This document shows, piece after piece, positions 26,401 through 34,062 of a stretch of 64,000 bases of DNA (positions within the stretch are counted from its first letter, which is position 1; every line of letters begins with the position of its first letter). A program made the position numbers and the translations under genes. The stretch comes from Curtobacterium sp. VKM Ac-1395 (GTDB lineage Bacteria > Actinomycetota > Actinomycetes > Actinomycetales > Microbacteriaceae), in assembly GCF_015350975.1 (NCBI RefSeq), contig NZ_JADKRX010000004.1, positions 186,001-250,000 of the forward strand. The letters run 5' to 3'. The notes beneath the pieces were generated by a model. That model saw nothing but the letters and a program-made list of their open reading frames with translations. It ran no database searches and had not been told where the DNA came from.

Positions 26401-27318
26401 TTCGCGCTGCACGAGGACGCCGGCGAGGACACCGCGACCGGCGGGACCGGTGCGAGCGCGGCCGCGGACACCACCACGACGGCGGACGCGACGAGCCGGG
26501 CGGCGGCGGGCAGTGCCTCCACCGCGGTGCGGTACACACAGCAGCACGCCGGTGGCCAGCTCGCCATCGCGCCGGCCGACGGGTCGTTCGCCGGTCAGGT
26601 GCGGGACCGCAGCTGGACCGCGACCTTCACCGACACCGATCGTCCGACCACGGTCACCGTCGACGGCCGGGCTGTCCCGCAGACCGGCTGGACCTACGAC
26701 GCCGACGCGCGCACCCTGACGGTGCCGGTCGCCGAGCGGTCCGTGACGAAGCGCACGGTCGTGCGGTTCTCCACCGCGGCCGCGGTGACCCCGACGCTGC
26801 AGGTCGCCGACCCGCGGGTCGAGGCCGGCGCGACGCAGACCGTCACGGGCAGCGGGTTCCCCGCCTCGAGCGACGTGGTGCTCGCGACGCAGCCCGACGT
26901 CGGTGGCGTGACCGTGCGGTCCGACGCGGACGGCGCGTTCTCGGCCGACCTGCCGGTGGCGACCACGGCCTCCGGGCGGGTGGGGGTGACGGCGTCGGTG
27001 GACGGTGCCGTCGTGGCCCGCGCCGCCTTCACGGTGACGGCGGCTGGTCCCGCTCCGACGGCCCCGGCGAGCGGGACTCCCGGTGCCGGACCCACCTCGG
27101 GTGCGGGGGCGCCCGGCCCTGGAGGCGGTGGTGCCGCTGACGGCGCCGGTTCCGGTCCGGCAGGGGCCGGGTCCGGGACGGGGGCCGAGCGTCCGGGTGG
27201 GGCGCTCGCGTTCACCGGCGCGGACCTGGTGCCGATGGGGCTGCTCGCCGCGGCGCTGCTGGCTGCCGGAGGGCTGCTGCTGACGCGGCGGCTCCGTCGG
27301 GGACGGTCGCGCGGCTGA
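23446..27318 (+). CDS. Secreted, wall-anchored family 31 glycosidase with two CBM35-like modules
   Basis: 1290 residues. Signal peptide 1-38 (RRRQRAV-type n-region then AAAVVGTTVLGLLGLAALPATA). Two carbohydrate-binding-like modules, each beginning with a C-x5-CxAE core (CAIGSLCEAE near 146, CAFGAVCQAE near 303). The GH31 barrel shows VPVDVMAIDTDY, VDMWWLDWCCSE (nucleophile Asp region) and FTGDTTSSWDMLL (acid/base), so alpha-glycosidase activity is expected. A Pro/Gly/Ala-rich stretch, LAFTG, a hydrophobic helix and RRLRRG end the protein: a sortase signal of the LAxTG type. Start TTG 23446 is chosen because GAGGAG lies 7 bases before it and the signal peptide begins there. Confidence 0.9.
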   Translation: MRPFSVRSRGRQRAVAAAVVGTTVLGLLGLAALPATADTAAARTVQSGQARFEVLSPTLIRTEYAGDSRFTDGSTFNVIGRDDFTPTTFTKTERDGWLTLDTGSMTVRYKEGSGAFTQDTLQTTLTLPSGQRVAGTPWVSTPTPSCAIGSLCEAETLGLTGLSLATDHAGFTGAGFAAGFESVGNAMTFTTTAATAGSYDLALRYANSQGGDGKVATRTLSVTVDGGAPRTISLAPGADWDDWRTTAATAVDLPAGTHTVRIERAAGDSGQVNVDSLALVTTGAAYPAPTTTVAGQDCAFGAVCQAEDATLTAPATAATNHNGFAGDGFVAGFERAGAAMTTHVTGVPAAGDYTLQVRYANGGTATPTLTAAPAGQATTTATLPPTSGWDYWNTVQVPVHLAAGANDVVLGCPTVAANCNVNFDTVAAVDPASPVLAAHAPLGGYRRDLDTANGSVKTNPGLLYQDGWSLLDDSASAGYDQATDTVTPAGDHGGKQYQDGYVFGYGTGYRHALQELAVLTGPTKLLPRWAYGVWYSEYYDRSQADYLAIAKQFKDEQVPVDVMAIDTDYKVGSPTNEGDSKWDGWSVDPARIPDMTSLLADWHAEGIHNTLNIHPSISGSDPRFAQAQATAKGKLTKGDGDRWLFDWSDPDQLKAYFDLHTAMQPKGVDMWWLDWCCSEVSKYSANGVTPDAFINQQYAKATNEALGGRGLAFSRAYGSLTAGGYGNPQPVPTGPWADKRTTVHFTGDTTSSWDMLLAEVGYTPGESAATGLASISHDIGGHNGAQYGITGAEPGTTQLPEDLYARWVQLGTFQPIDRLHSNHSDRLPWQYPAAANASAKQFLDLREDLLPLTYTLAAQATATGTPILQPLYLQYPEAQQSYAMAGSEYLYGPDVLVAPVTTANDSSGKATRSVWFPAGSSWTDWFTGETHQGGTTAQVTTGLDAMPVFVKSGGIVPTRSHHVANDGSGPLDAVTLRVATGANGAFALHEDAGEDTATGGTGASAAADTTTTADATSRAAAGSASTAVRYTQQHAGGQLAIAPADGSFAGQVRDRSWTATFTDTDRPTTVTVDGRAVPQTGWTYDADARTLTVPVAERSVTKRTVVRFSTAAAVTPTLQVADPRVEAGATQTVTGSGFPASSDVVLATQPDVGGVTVRSDADGAFSADLPVATTASGRVGVTASVDGAVVARAAFTVTAAGPAPTAPASGTPGAGPTSGAGAPGPGGGGAADGAGSGPAGAGSGTGAERPGGALAFTGADLVPMGLLAAALLAAGGLLLTRRLRRGRSRG

Positions 27319-27391
27319 GGCGTGCGCTGTGACGGCGGGCGGTGTGACGGAGGACGTCGCGCCGCCCGCTGCTCGTGCACCGCCGGCCGTC

Positions 27392-27480
27392 CCGCACCGT
27401 GCGCGACCGTCCGGCTGGTGCGAGCATGACCACGCCGTGCGGACCCCTGCGCGCGCACCGGGTGTGCAACCTCGCACCAG
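27392..27480. repeat. Dispersed repeat family B, copy 2 (short form)
   Basis: CTGGTGCGAGCATG through CAACCTCGCACCAG carries the same GTGCGAG/CTCGCAC blocks as copy 1. The outer CTGGTGCGAG and CTCGCACCAG are complementary, so the core folds as one long stem. Between the glycosidase end and the TetR gene end (convergent). Confidence 0.65.
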
Positions 27481-27498
27481 GGGGCTCGGGGGCGCAGT

Positions 27499-28071
27499 TC
27501 AGCGCTCCGTGGACGCGCGCAGTCCCCGGTCGACGAAGTTGATCATCCACGCGAAGCTCGTGTCGACGTCAGTGCCCATGCGGAAGCCGTCCGAGGCCTC
27601 GATCGTGGCGAACCCGTGCAGCACGCTCCGGAGCATGCGGATCGCGTGCACCTCGTCGGCCGGGTCGAGGCGGTACCCGCGGAGGGCGGCCGCGAAGGAC
27701 GCGAGGCTGCGCTCGAGCGCGGTGGCCAGCGGGTCCTCGGGTCCGGTCGGACGTGTGCCGACGGTCGCGGCGTACCGGCCCGGGTGCCGCTGCACGTACC
27801 GTCGGACGGTCTGCGCGGCTGCCCCGAGGGCGTCCACGCCCGCGAGTCCCTGCATGGCCTCGCGGAGTTCGTCGCCGAGCTCGTTCGCCGCGAGGACCGC
27901 GACCCGGCGGGTCAGGTCGGGCAGCCCGTCGACGTGCTTGTAGAGCGAGGGGGACCGCACGCCGAGGCGTTCGGCGACGACGCTCATGCTGAGCTGCGCG
28001 AGACCGATCTCGTCGGCGAGCGTCGCGGCGGCGTCGGTGACGGTCGCCGGGTCGAGGCCGGCCCTAGGCAC
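27499..28071 (-). CDS. TetR/AcrR-family regulator
   Basis: 190 residues. N-terminal HTH VTDAAATLADEIGLAQLSMSVVAERLGVRSPSLYKHVDGLPDL, then a ligand domain of the WHG/TetR_C_33 kind (AAAQTVRRYVQRHPGRYAAT, FATIEASDGFRMGTDVDTSFAWMI). The start GTG 28071 overlaps the hydrolase stop by 8 bases and is preceded by AGGGG; a longer reading frame upstream merely antiparallels the hydrolase and lacks a start. Second gene of the hydrolase operon, probably repressing it through the palindrome at 28948. Confidence 0.88.
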   Translation of the reverse strand: MPRAGLDPATVTDAAATLADEIGLAQLSMSVVAERLGVRSPSLYKHVDGLPDLTRRVAVLAANELGDELREAMQGLAGVDALGAAAQTVRRYVQRHPGRYAATVGTRPTGPEDPLATALERSLASFAAALRGYRLDPADEVHAIRMLRSVLHGFATIEASDGFRMGTDVDTSFAWMINFVDRGLRASTER

Positions 28072-28936
28072 GGGGACCCCTGGTGCCCGTGGTGTCCGCG
28101 GCGCCGGCACCCACGGTCCGGCGGAGGAACGGCAGCAGCAGGGCCACCACCTGGTCGGGCGTCTCGGTGTGGGGGTAGTGCCCGGCGCCGTCGATGACCG
28201 CCAGTTCGCCGAGGCCCTCGGCCAGGTCGCCGATGACCCGGAGTCCCTCGGCGCGCGGGTCCGCCCAGTCGGGGTCGGCACTGCCCTCGACGACGAGCAC
28301 GGGGCAGCGCACGTCGGCGAGGTGGGCGCCGGCGTCGGCGGGGGAGGTCTTGGTCATGGCGCGGAGTGCGGCCATGCGCTCCGGCTGCTGCAGGGTGGTC
28401 TCGATGCGGGCGCGCTCCTGGGTCCAGTCGACGGGCTTCGTCGGGACGGCGACGTCGAGGTAGGCCATCCAGCCGGCCAGGCTGCCGGTCGTCATGACCT
28501 TCGCGAGCTGCAGGGTGCCGGCGCGGTGGTGCTTGTTGCGCAGGAGCCCGACGAGGTCGACGCCCTGCTTCCGGGTGAACGGGGCGAGCTCGACGATGCC
28601 GACGACCACGTCGGGAGCGGTCGCCGCGGCGATGGTGGCGGCACCGCCGCTGATGGACTGCCCGACGACGACGGCCGGCCCTCCCAGGTGACGGACGACG
28701 GCGACGAGGTCGCGGGCGATGTCCGTGCGCTGGTACGACGGCCACGTGGCGCTCGAGTCGCCGCAGCCGCGGATGTCGACGTTCGCGACCCGGTAGCCGG
28801 CGGCGACGAGCTGCGGGACGACGAACCGGTACGCGTGGCGGCTGTCGCCCATGCCGTGCGCGAGGACCACGAGCGGGCCGGCACCGGTGACGTCCACCGC
28901 GATGGTCCCGTCGTCGGTGGTGATGTGTTCGAGCAT
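28064..28936 (-). CDS. Alpha/beta hydrolase
   Basis: 290 residues: LAHGMGDSRHAYRF near 27 (oxyanion loop), DIRGCGDSSATW near 55, nucleophile elbow VVGQSISGGAA near 90, EGSADPDWADP near 225 and GAGHYPHTETPDQ near 254 carrying the histidine. Resembles haloalkane dehalogenase/epoxide-hydrolase-like proteins; substrate unknown. CAGGAGG is placed 5 bases before ATG 28936. It is co-transcribed with the TetR gene and preceded by a near-perfect palindrome, suggesting induction by a small molecule. Confidence 0.87.
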   Translation of the reverse strand: MLEHITTDDGTIAVDVTGAGPLVVLAHGMGDSRHAYRFVVPQLVAAGYRVANVDIRGCGDSSATWPSYQRTDIARDLVAVVRHLGGPAVVVGQSISGGAATIAAATAPDVVVGIVELAPFTRKQGVDLVGLLRNKHHRAGTLQLAKVMTTGSLAGWMAYLDVAVPTKPVDWTQERARIETTLQQPERMAALRAMTKTSPADAGAHLADVRCPVLVVEGSADPDWADPRAEGLRVIGDLAEGLGELAVIDGAGHYPHTETPDQVVALLLPFLRRTVGAGAADTTGTRGPRA

Positions 28937-28947
28937 GTCGGCCTCCT

Positions 28948-28984
28948 GGCTAATGGTTGTAGCCAAAAGCTACGACCATTAGCC
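28948..28984. promoter_or_regulatory. TetR-type operator palindrome
   Basis: GGCTAATGGTTGTAGC (28948-28963), CAAAA, then GCTACGACCATTAGCC (28969-28984): 16-base arms with a single mismatch. It covers the start region of the hydrolase-TetR operon, 12 bp from ATG 28936, and is notably AT-rich for this genome. Probably the autoregulatory site of the TetR protein encoded at 27499. Confidence 0.8.
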
Positions 28985-29018
28985 AGCGATGTCAACACCT
29001 CGTCCGTAGGCTGGCCCG

Positions 29019-29873
29019 ATGACGTCACCGGCGCGCCTGCTCTTCGCCTCGTCGCACCCCGGGCCCACGGTCACGGTCACGGTGCTCGCCGCGGTCATCG
29101 CCGCCGCGGTCGGCCACCCGGTGTGGCTCGTGGTGCTGGTCGCGCTGACGGTGGTCGCCGGGCAGCTGTCGATCGGCCTGGCGAACGACTGGATCGACGC
29201 CGACCGCGACCGGGCCGTCGGCCGCTCGGACAAGCCGGTCGCCCGCGGTCTCATCCGCAAGGAGACGGTCCGGGACGCCGCCGTCGTCACCGCCGGCATC
29301 GCCGTCGTCCTCTCCCTGTTCCTCGGACCGGTCGCCGCCGTCGCGCACCTGGTGCTGGTGGCCGCCGGGTGGGCATACGACGCCGGCCTGAAGCGCTCGG
29401 TCTGGTCCGTGGCACCGTTCGTCGTCGCGTTCGGGCTGCTGCCGGTGGTCGCCGTGTCCGCCGGTGCCGACGCGCAGCTCCCCGCCGCGTGGGCGATCGC
29501 GACCGGCGCGGTGTTCGGCGTCGCGATCCACTGCACGAACGTCCTGCCCGACCTGGTCGACGACGAGGCGACGGGTGTGCGCGGCTTCCCGCACCGGCTC
29601 GGTCTGCACGCCGCGGGCGTGGTCGCGTTCGCGTCGCTCGTGGTCGCCGCCGGACTCGTCCTCGTCGGTCAGCTCGGCGGGGACGACCCGGTGCGTGGCC
29701 TCGGCGTCGTGCTCGCGGTCACCGGCACGGTCGTGGTCGTCGTGCTCGCCGTCGTCGGCGTCCGTCTCGTGCTCACCGGGCCACCGACCCGCGTGCTGTT
29801 CCGGCTGGTCATCGTGTCGTCGCTGGTGCTCGTCGTCGAGCTGGGACTCGCGGGGGCGCGGCTCGTCGCCTGA
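29019..29873 (+). CDS. UbiA-family prenyltransferase
   Basis: 284 residues, about eight membrane helices. Both Asp-rich motifs are present: NDWIDADRDRAVGRSDKPVARG near residue 55 and DLVDDEATGVRGFP near 185, which bind the Mg-diphosphate of the prenyl donor. The acceptor cannot be read from the sequence; quinone, lipid or aromatic acceptors are all known in the family. TAGGCT (29007-29012) is 6 bases before ATG, so the transcript is probably leaderless. Stands alone; its stop shares a hairpin with that of the convergent monooxygenase. Confidence 0.88.
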   Translation: MTSPARLLFASSHPGPTVTVTVLAAVIAAAVGHPVWLVVLVALTVVAGQLSIGLANDWIDADRDRAVGRSDKPVARGLIRKETVRDAAVVTAGIAVVLSLFLGPVAAVAHLVLVAAGWAYDAGLKRSVWSVAPFVVAFGLLPVVAVSAGADAQLPAAWAIATGAVFGVAIHCTNVLPDLVDDEATGVRGFPHRLGLHAAGVVAFASLVVAAGLVLVGQLGGDDPVRGLGVVLAVTGTVVVVVLAVVGVRLVLTGPPTRVLFRLVIVSSLVLVVELGLAGARLVA

Positions 29874-29885
29874 GGGGCTTCAGGC
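29868..29885. terminator. Small hairpin spanning both stop codons of a convergent pair
   Basis: GCCTGA-GGGGCT-TCAGGC contains the TGA of the prenyltransferase in one arm and the TGA of the monooxygenase in the other, so it reads the same from both sides. Only six bases separate the two genes. Termination is inferred; the stem is short. Confidence 0.4.
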
Positions 29886-31055
29886 CCACCGCATCGCGTA
29901 CAGGCGCGCCAGCAGGTCGGCGGTCGGGAGGCCCAAGGCCGTCCGCAACAGCGCCTCACGAGCCAGCACGGCCGGCCCCACGGCACGGCTACCGACGGCC
30001 ATGTTGGCCTCGGCCTGACGCGCGGCCCGCCGGGCGACCGCCTGTCGGCGGCGGGCGTAGCCGGGCCACGGGCCGGCGCTGCCCGTGCGGACACCGGCCG
30101 TCAGCAGGGGAGCGAGGTCGGCGGCGTCGAGCCAGCCGAGGTTCATGCCCTGCCCGCCGATCGGGCTGATCTCGTGCGCGGCGTCGCCGATGAGGACGAC
30201 GCGGCCGATCCCCACGCGGAGCGCCTCGCGGCGACGGACCCGGAAGCCGCTGAGCATCGAGCAGGTGTCGGGGTCGACCGCGGCTCCCGTGCGCTCGCGG
30301 ACGGTCCGGGCGAGCGTGCCCGCGTCCACCTCGTCGTCCGCCGGGGTCCCACGCCCGACAAGCGCGACGTAGCGACGGCGGCCGTCGGGCAGCGGGAACG
30401 ACTCCACGACGCCATCGGGTCCGACGTCGACCAGCCCCGTCGAGCGGGCGGACACGGGCTCGGGGTCGGCGAAGTCGCCCATCACGTAGCGGTCGGGGTA
30501 GTCGCGGCCGACGGTGTCGATCCCGAGCAGGTCCCGCACGGTGCTGCGGGCGCCGTCGGCACCGACGACGAACCCCGCGCGCAGGGCGATCGGTGCGCCG
30601 TCGGGGCCGGTGCCCTCGACGTCGACGTGGTCCCGGTGGCGGTGCAGCGCGGTGACGCTCGTGCCCGTCCGGAGGGCGTCCGGCGACCAGGCCGCGAGCC
30701 GGTCCCGCAGGATGCCCTCGGTCCGGTGCTGGTCGAGGGTGGCGACGTACGGGTGCGTGGCCGACGCCCGCGCGAACGACAGCGTGCCGAGGGTCCGGCC
30801 GCGACTCCGGGCGATGCCGTGGCGCACGAGCGTGGCCTCGGCGAGGACCGGCACGTCGGCGCCGATCGCGGCGAAGGCGTCGAGGGAGGGTGCGTGGATG
30901 CCGATCGCCCGCGAGCCCCACGGGGTGGTGTCCCGCCGCTCCCACACCTGCACGTCGAGCCCCGACTGCGCGAGCAGCGCCGCGAGGAACACCCCGACCG
31001 GGCCGCCGCCCACCACCAGGACGTCCGTGGACGACCCGGCCACGTCCTGGGTCAC
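29880..31055 (-). CDS. FAD-dependent aromatic hydroxylase-type monooxygenase
   Basis: 391 residues. VLVVGGGPVGVFLAALLAQSGLDVQVWERR near residue 13 (FAD Rossmann), VVGADGARSTVRDLLG near 175 (DG motif) and VVLIGDAAHEISPIGGQGMNLGWLDAADL near 288 (GD motif) put it with p-hydroxybenzoate-hydroxylase-like enzymes. It hydroxylates an unknown aromatic or polyketide-like substrate with NAD(P)H and O2. The start GTG 31055 overlaps the acyltransferase stop by four bases, so the two are translated in order. Confidence 0.88.
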   Translation of the reverse strand: MTQDVAGSSTDVLVVGGGPVGVFLAALLAQSGLDVQVWERRDTTPWGSRAIGIHAPSLDAFAAIGADVPVLAEATLVRHGIARSRGRTLGTLSFARASATHPYVATLDQHRTEGILRDRLAAWSPDALRTGTSVTALHRHRDHVDVEGTGPDGAPIALRAGFVVGADGARSTVRDLLGIDTVGRDYPDRYVMGDFADPEPVSARSTGLVDVGPDGVVESFPLPDGRRRYVALVGRGTPADDEVDAGTLARTVRERTGAAVDPDTCSMLSGFRVRRREALRVGIGRVVLIGDAAHEISPIGGQGMNLGWLDAADLAPLLTAGVRTGSAGPWPGYARRRQAVARRAARQAEANMAVGSRAVGPAVLAREALLRTALGLPTADLLARLYAMRWA

Positions 31056-32281
31056 TCGGCCACCTGCGCGGCTGCGCGCTCCGCTGCCAGCAGGCGCCGA
31101 GCCTCCCGGAAGCGGCGGCGGAGCCGTTCGATCGGGACCTCGACGGCGTAGGCCGCACCGACGGCGACCAGGATCGCGGTGCCGAGCAGCCAGATCCAGG
31201 CGGACGCACCGGCGATGCCGGACACCACGGTGCCGAGCAGGGCGATGACCAGTGGGTGCCAGAGGTACGCGGCGTACGAGACGCGGCGACCGAACCAGGC
31301 CACCGGGCGCCACGAGAGCGCCACGGACACCGGCGTCCGCACGGAGACCAGACCGCCGATCAGCAGCGCGGAGACGACACCGGTGGCGGGGAGCAGCAGG
31401 CCGAACGTCCAGGCGTGCTGGCCCCAGTCGTCGCCGATCGCGACCTGCACGGCCACCAGGAGCCCGAGACCGACCCAGGTGCCCACGTGCCCGGCGATCC
31501 CGGCCGCCCACGTCCGCACCCGCTCGTCGTCGAGGAGCAGCGCGAGCAGGCAGCCCGTCGCAAGCGGGACCAGGCCGAGCACGGGGGAGAAGTAGACGTC
31601 CGGCGTCGCTCCGCCACCCGGGGTGCGGTAGCTCGCCCACGAGGCGACGGACGCGCCGACGACCACGACGCCGAGACCCACGGTGAGCGCTCGACGGTGG
31701 GCGCGGACCGCGAACAGCAGCACCAGCACGGGTGGCCAGACGAGGTAGAACTGCTCCTCCATCGACAGGCTCCACGTGTGCCCGAAGACGCCCTGGGTGG
31801 TGTCCCAGAACGAGCGGAAGAGGTTGCCGGTGTAGGTCAGGGCGATGAGGGCGGCCTCGCCGGCGGAGAACGAGGCGCCCTTGTAGTCGCCGACCCACGA
31901 CCACAGCGCGATGCCCGCGGCGACCATCACCAGGAGGGCCGGGTACAGGCGGAGCAGGCGCTTCAGCCAGAAGCTGCCGAGGCGGATCCGGCCGGTGCGT
32001 CGCTGTTCGCCGAGGAGCAGCGACGTGATGAGGAAGCCGGAGAGCACGAAGAAGACCTGGACGCCGATGAAGCCGCCCTCGAAGCCGGCCACGTGCAGGT
32101 GGTAGAGCATGACGACGAGGATCGCGACGGTGCGGAGCCCGTCGAGCGCGGTGGCGCGGTGCGCGAGGGGGCCGGCGGCTGCGGTCGCTGCGGTGTTGGT
32201 CGCCGTGCCGGCGGGCGCGGGTGTCGCTGTGCTTGCGGTCGTGCCGGCGGTCGTGGCTTGCGCGAGCGTGCTCGTCGACAC
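31052..32281 (-). CDS. Acyltransferase 3 family membrane protein (OafA/YrhL-like)
   Basis: 409 residues. A Thr/Ala-rich cytoplasmic head of about 45 residues, then ten or so membrane helices: LDGLRTVAILVVMLYHLHVAG (catalytic His region), GFIGVQVFFVLSGFLIT, KRLLRLYPALLV and HTWSLSMEEQFYLVWP are diagnostic. The family moves acyl groups to sugars or lipids across the membrane. GAGGAGG precedes GTG 32281. First gene of the pair with the monooxygenase, hinting that they decorate the same product (inference). Confidence 0.9.
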   Translation of the reverse strand: MSTSTLAQATTAGTTASTATPAPAGTATNTAATAAAGPLAHRATALDGLRTVAILVVMLYHLHVAGFEGGFIGVQVFFVLSGFLITSLLLGEQRRTGRIRLGSFWLKRLLRLYPALLVMVAAGIALWSWVGDYKGASFSAGEAALIALTYTGNLFRSFWDTTQGVFGHTWSLSMEEQFYLVWPPVLVLLFAVRAHRRALTVGLGVVVVGASVASWASYRTPGGGATPDVYFSPVLGLVPLATGCLLALLLDDERVRTWAAGIAGHVGTWVGLGLLVAVQVAIGDDWGQHAWTFGLLLPATGVVSALLIGGLVSVRTPVSVALSWRPVAWFGRRVSYAAYLWHPLVIALLGTVVSGIAGASAWIWLLGTAILVAVGAAYAVEVPIERLRRRFREARRLLAAERAAAQVAE

Positions 32282-32346
32282 GTCGCCTCCTCGTCAGGGG
32301 TCGGGTTCCTGACCTGCCAGGATGCTCCGTCAGCCCAAGAGCGACC

Positions 32347-32940
32347 TCAAGATCGACCTGTACGTCCGTTCGGCGACGGTGCCACGAGGGCCGTCAGGGC
32401 GTCGAGGCGTTCCCGGGTGAGGGCCTGCAGGGAGCGGTCCTCGCCCGGTGCGATCCACTGCTGGAACGACAGGTGGAACACCGTGACGGTCATCTCGGCT
32501 GCGAGCGTGGCCCCGGGTTCCCCGATGCCCCGCTCCTGGAGTGCCTCGCCGATGCGGACCGTGAGCGTCGCCAGCTTGCCGAGTTCGCGCTCGCGGAGGG
32601 ACGGTTCGGCCTCGATGATCGGCTGGCGCATCCGCGACCAGGCACGGCGCTCGTCGGTGAAGAGGGCTGCCGTGCCCTCGAGTGCCCGGCTGACGAGCTC
32701 GAGCGTGGGGGTGCTGTCCGGCGCGGCCACGATCGGGTCGAGGAACATCGCGACGAAGTCCTCCTGTCCGGCGAACAGGACCTCGCGCTTGTCGTCGAAG
32801 TGCCGGAAGAAGGTGCGCTCCGTGACCTCGGCAGCGGCGGCGATCTCAGCGACGGTGGTGCGCTCGAACCCCTGCTCCGCGAAGAGGTGCAGGGACACGC
32901 TCTGCAGGCGCTCGCGGGTGCCGGGTTGCCAACGTGCCAT
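32347..32940 (-). CDS. TetR-family regulator
   Basis: 197 residues. HTH at about 8-52: LQSVSLHLFAEQGFERTTVAEIAAAAEVTERTFFRHFDDKREVLF. The ligand domain is not recognisable. Divergent from the SDR gene at 33061; two GATGTCA palindromes lie between them, the first 15 bp from this gene's start, so it probably represses both directions. Confidence 0.9.
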   Translation of the reverse strand: MARWQPGTRERLQSVSLHLFAEQGFERTTVAEIAAAAEVTERTFFRHFDDKREVLFAGQEDFVAMFLDPIVAAPDSTPTLELVSRALEGTAALFTDERRAWSRMRQPIIEAEPSLRERELGKLATLTVRIGEALQERGIGEPGATLAAEMTVTVFHLSFQQWIAPGEDRSLQALTRERLDALTALVAPSPNGRTGRS

Positions 32941-32954
32941 GGGGAGAGTCTACT

Positions 32955-33004
32955 GATGACAGTGCATGACATCGGGTGCTACGGTGATGTCAGTCGGTGA
33001 CATC
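32955..33004. promoter_or_regulatory. Two tandem TetR-type operators
   Basis: GATGACA-GTGCA-TGACATC (32955-32973) and GATGTCA-GTCGG-TGACATC (32986-33004) have equal arm and spacer length; the second is perfect and the first has one mismatch. Their centres are 31 bp apart, close to three helical turns. A TACGGT hexamer between them probably serves the SDR gene. Confidence 0.8.
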
Positions 33005-33060
33005 GGCTGTCGCCGGCCGATCTCGGCTGTTCCCCGCTGCTCGTCCTGGAAGGACACACC

Positions 33061-33963
33061 ATGCACGTATTCGTCACCGGAGCCTCCGGCTGGATCGGCT
33101 CCGCCACCGTCGACGAGCTCGTCGCCGCCGGCCACCGCGTCACCGGACTCGTCCGCTCGGACGCCTCCGCCGCTGCCGTCACCGCCGCCGGTGCCACACC
33201 GCTCCGCGGGGACCTCGACGACCTCGACGCCATCCGCCGCGGGGCGTCGGACGCCGACGCCGTCGTGCACCTCGCCAACAAGCACGACTGGGCGAACGCA
33301 GCCGCGACGAACGCCGCCGAGCGTGCCACGGTCGAGACCATCGGCACCGCGCTCGTCGGCACGGACCGCCCCTTCGTCGTGGCCTCGGGCATCGCCGGGC
33401 TCGCGCAGGACCGACCGGCCGTCGAGACCGACGTCTCGCCGTTCAGCGGCCCCGAGGCCATGCGCGGCGGCAGCGAGAACCGCGCCCTCGACTTCGTCGG
33501 CCAGGGCGTCCGGACCGTCGCCGCACGCTTCGCCCCGACCGTGCACGGCGTGGGCGACCACGGCTTCATCGCGCTCATCACCGCCGCCGCGACCACGCAC
33601 GGGGTGTCCGCCTACGTCGGGGAGGGCACCAACTCCTGGTCCGCCGTGCACCGGTCCGACGCTGCGCGGCTCGTCCGGCTCGGGCTCGAGCAGGCGCCCG
33701 CCGGCACCCGCATGCACGCGTCGGCGGAGACCGCGATCCCGACGCGGGCGATCGCCGAGGCCATCGGGGACGCCCTCGGGCTCCCCGTCACCTCGGTCGA
33801 CCCGGCCGACGCCGTCGCCCACTTCGGGTTCATCGGGCAGTTCTTCGCGATGGAGATGTCGGGCTCGTCCGCCGCGACGCGGGAACTCCTGGGGTGGGAG
33901 CCGACCGGCCCCACGCTCCTCGAGGACATCGCCGCGGGCGCCTACGCCGCTGCCGCGCGGTAA
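33061..33963 (+). CDS. Atypical SDR / NAD-dependent epimerase-like oxidoreductase
   Basis: 300 residues. GASGWIGSATVDELVAAGH at the N-terminus binds NAD(P). The usual YxxxK catalytic pair is absent; RGGSENRALDF occupies that place (near 138), as in atypical SDRs whose activity is uncertain. Downstream VHGVGDHGFIALI and WSAVHRSDAARLVRLGLEQ fit the extended SDR core. Divergent from and probably controlled by the TetR at 32347. The last codons and stop lie inside the first unit of a 14-bp tandem repeat. Confidence 0.85.
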   Translation: MHVFVTGASGWIGSATVDELVAAGHRVTGLVRSDASAAAVTAAGATPLRGDLDDLDAIRRGASDADAVVHLANKHDWANAAATNAAERATVETIGTALVGTDRPFVVASGIAGLAQDRPAVETDVSPFSGPEAMRGGSENRALDFVGQGVRTVAARFAPTVHGVGDHGFIALITAAATTHGVSAYVGEGTNSWSAVHRSDAARLVRLGLEQAPAGTRMHASAETAIPTRAIAEAIGDALGLPVTSVDPADAVAHFGFIGQFFAMEMSGSSAATRELLGWEPTGPTLLEDIAAGAYAAAAR

Positions 33964-34002
33964 CCGCCGCGCGGTAACCGCCGCGCGGTAACCGCCGCGC
34001 GG
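33955..34002. repeat. 14-bp tandem repeat over the SDR stop codon, three copies and a part
   Basis: Unit GCGCGGTAACCGCC at 33955, 33969 and 33983, then GCGCGG. Each contains the palindrome GCGGTAACCGC. The TAA stop of the SDR gene (33961-33963) is in the first unit, so the array looks like an expansion from the end of that gene. It opens the 430-bp gene-free stretch 33964-34393, which is filled by repeats B3, C1 and A1-A2. Confidence 0.92.
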
Positions 34003-34062
34003 CCCGGCTGGGTCGTGGGCGGGTGCGGGTGCGGCCGGGCGGTGGCCGCCCGGTGGCTGCCC

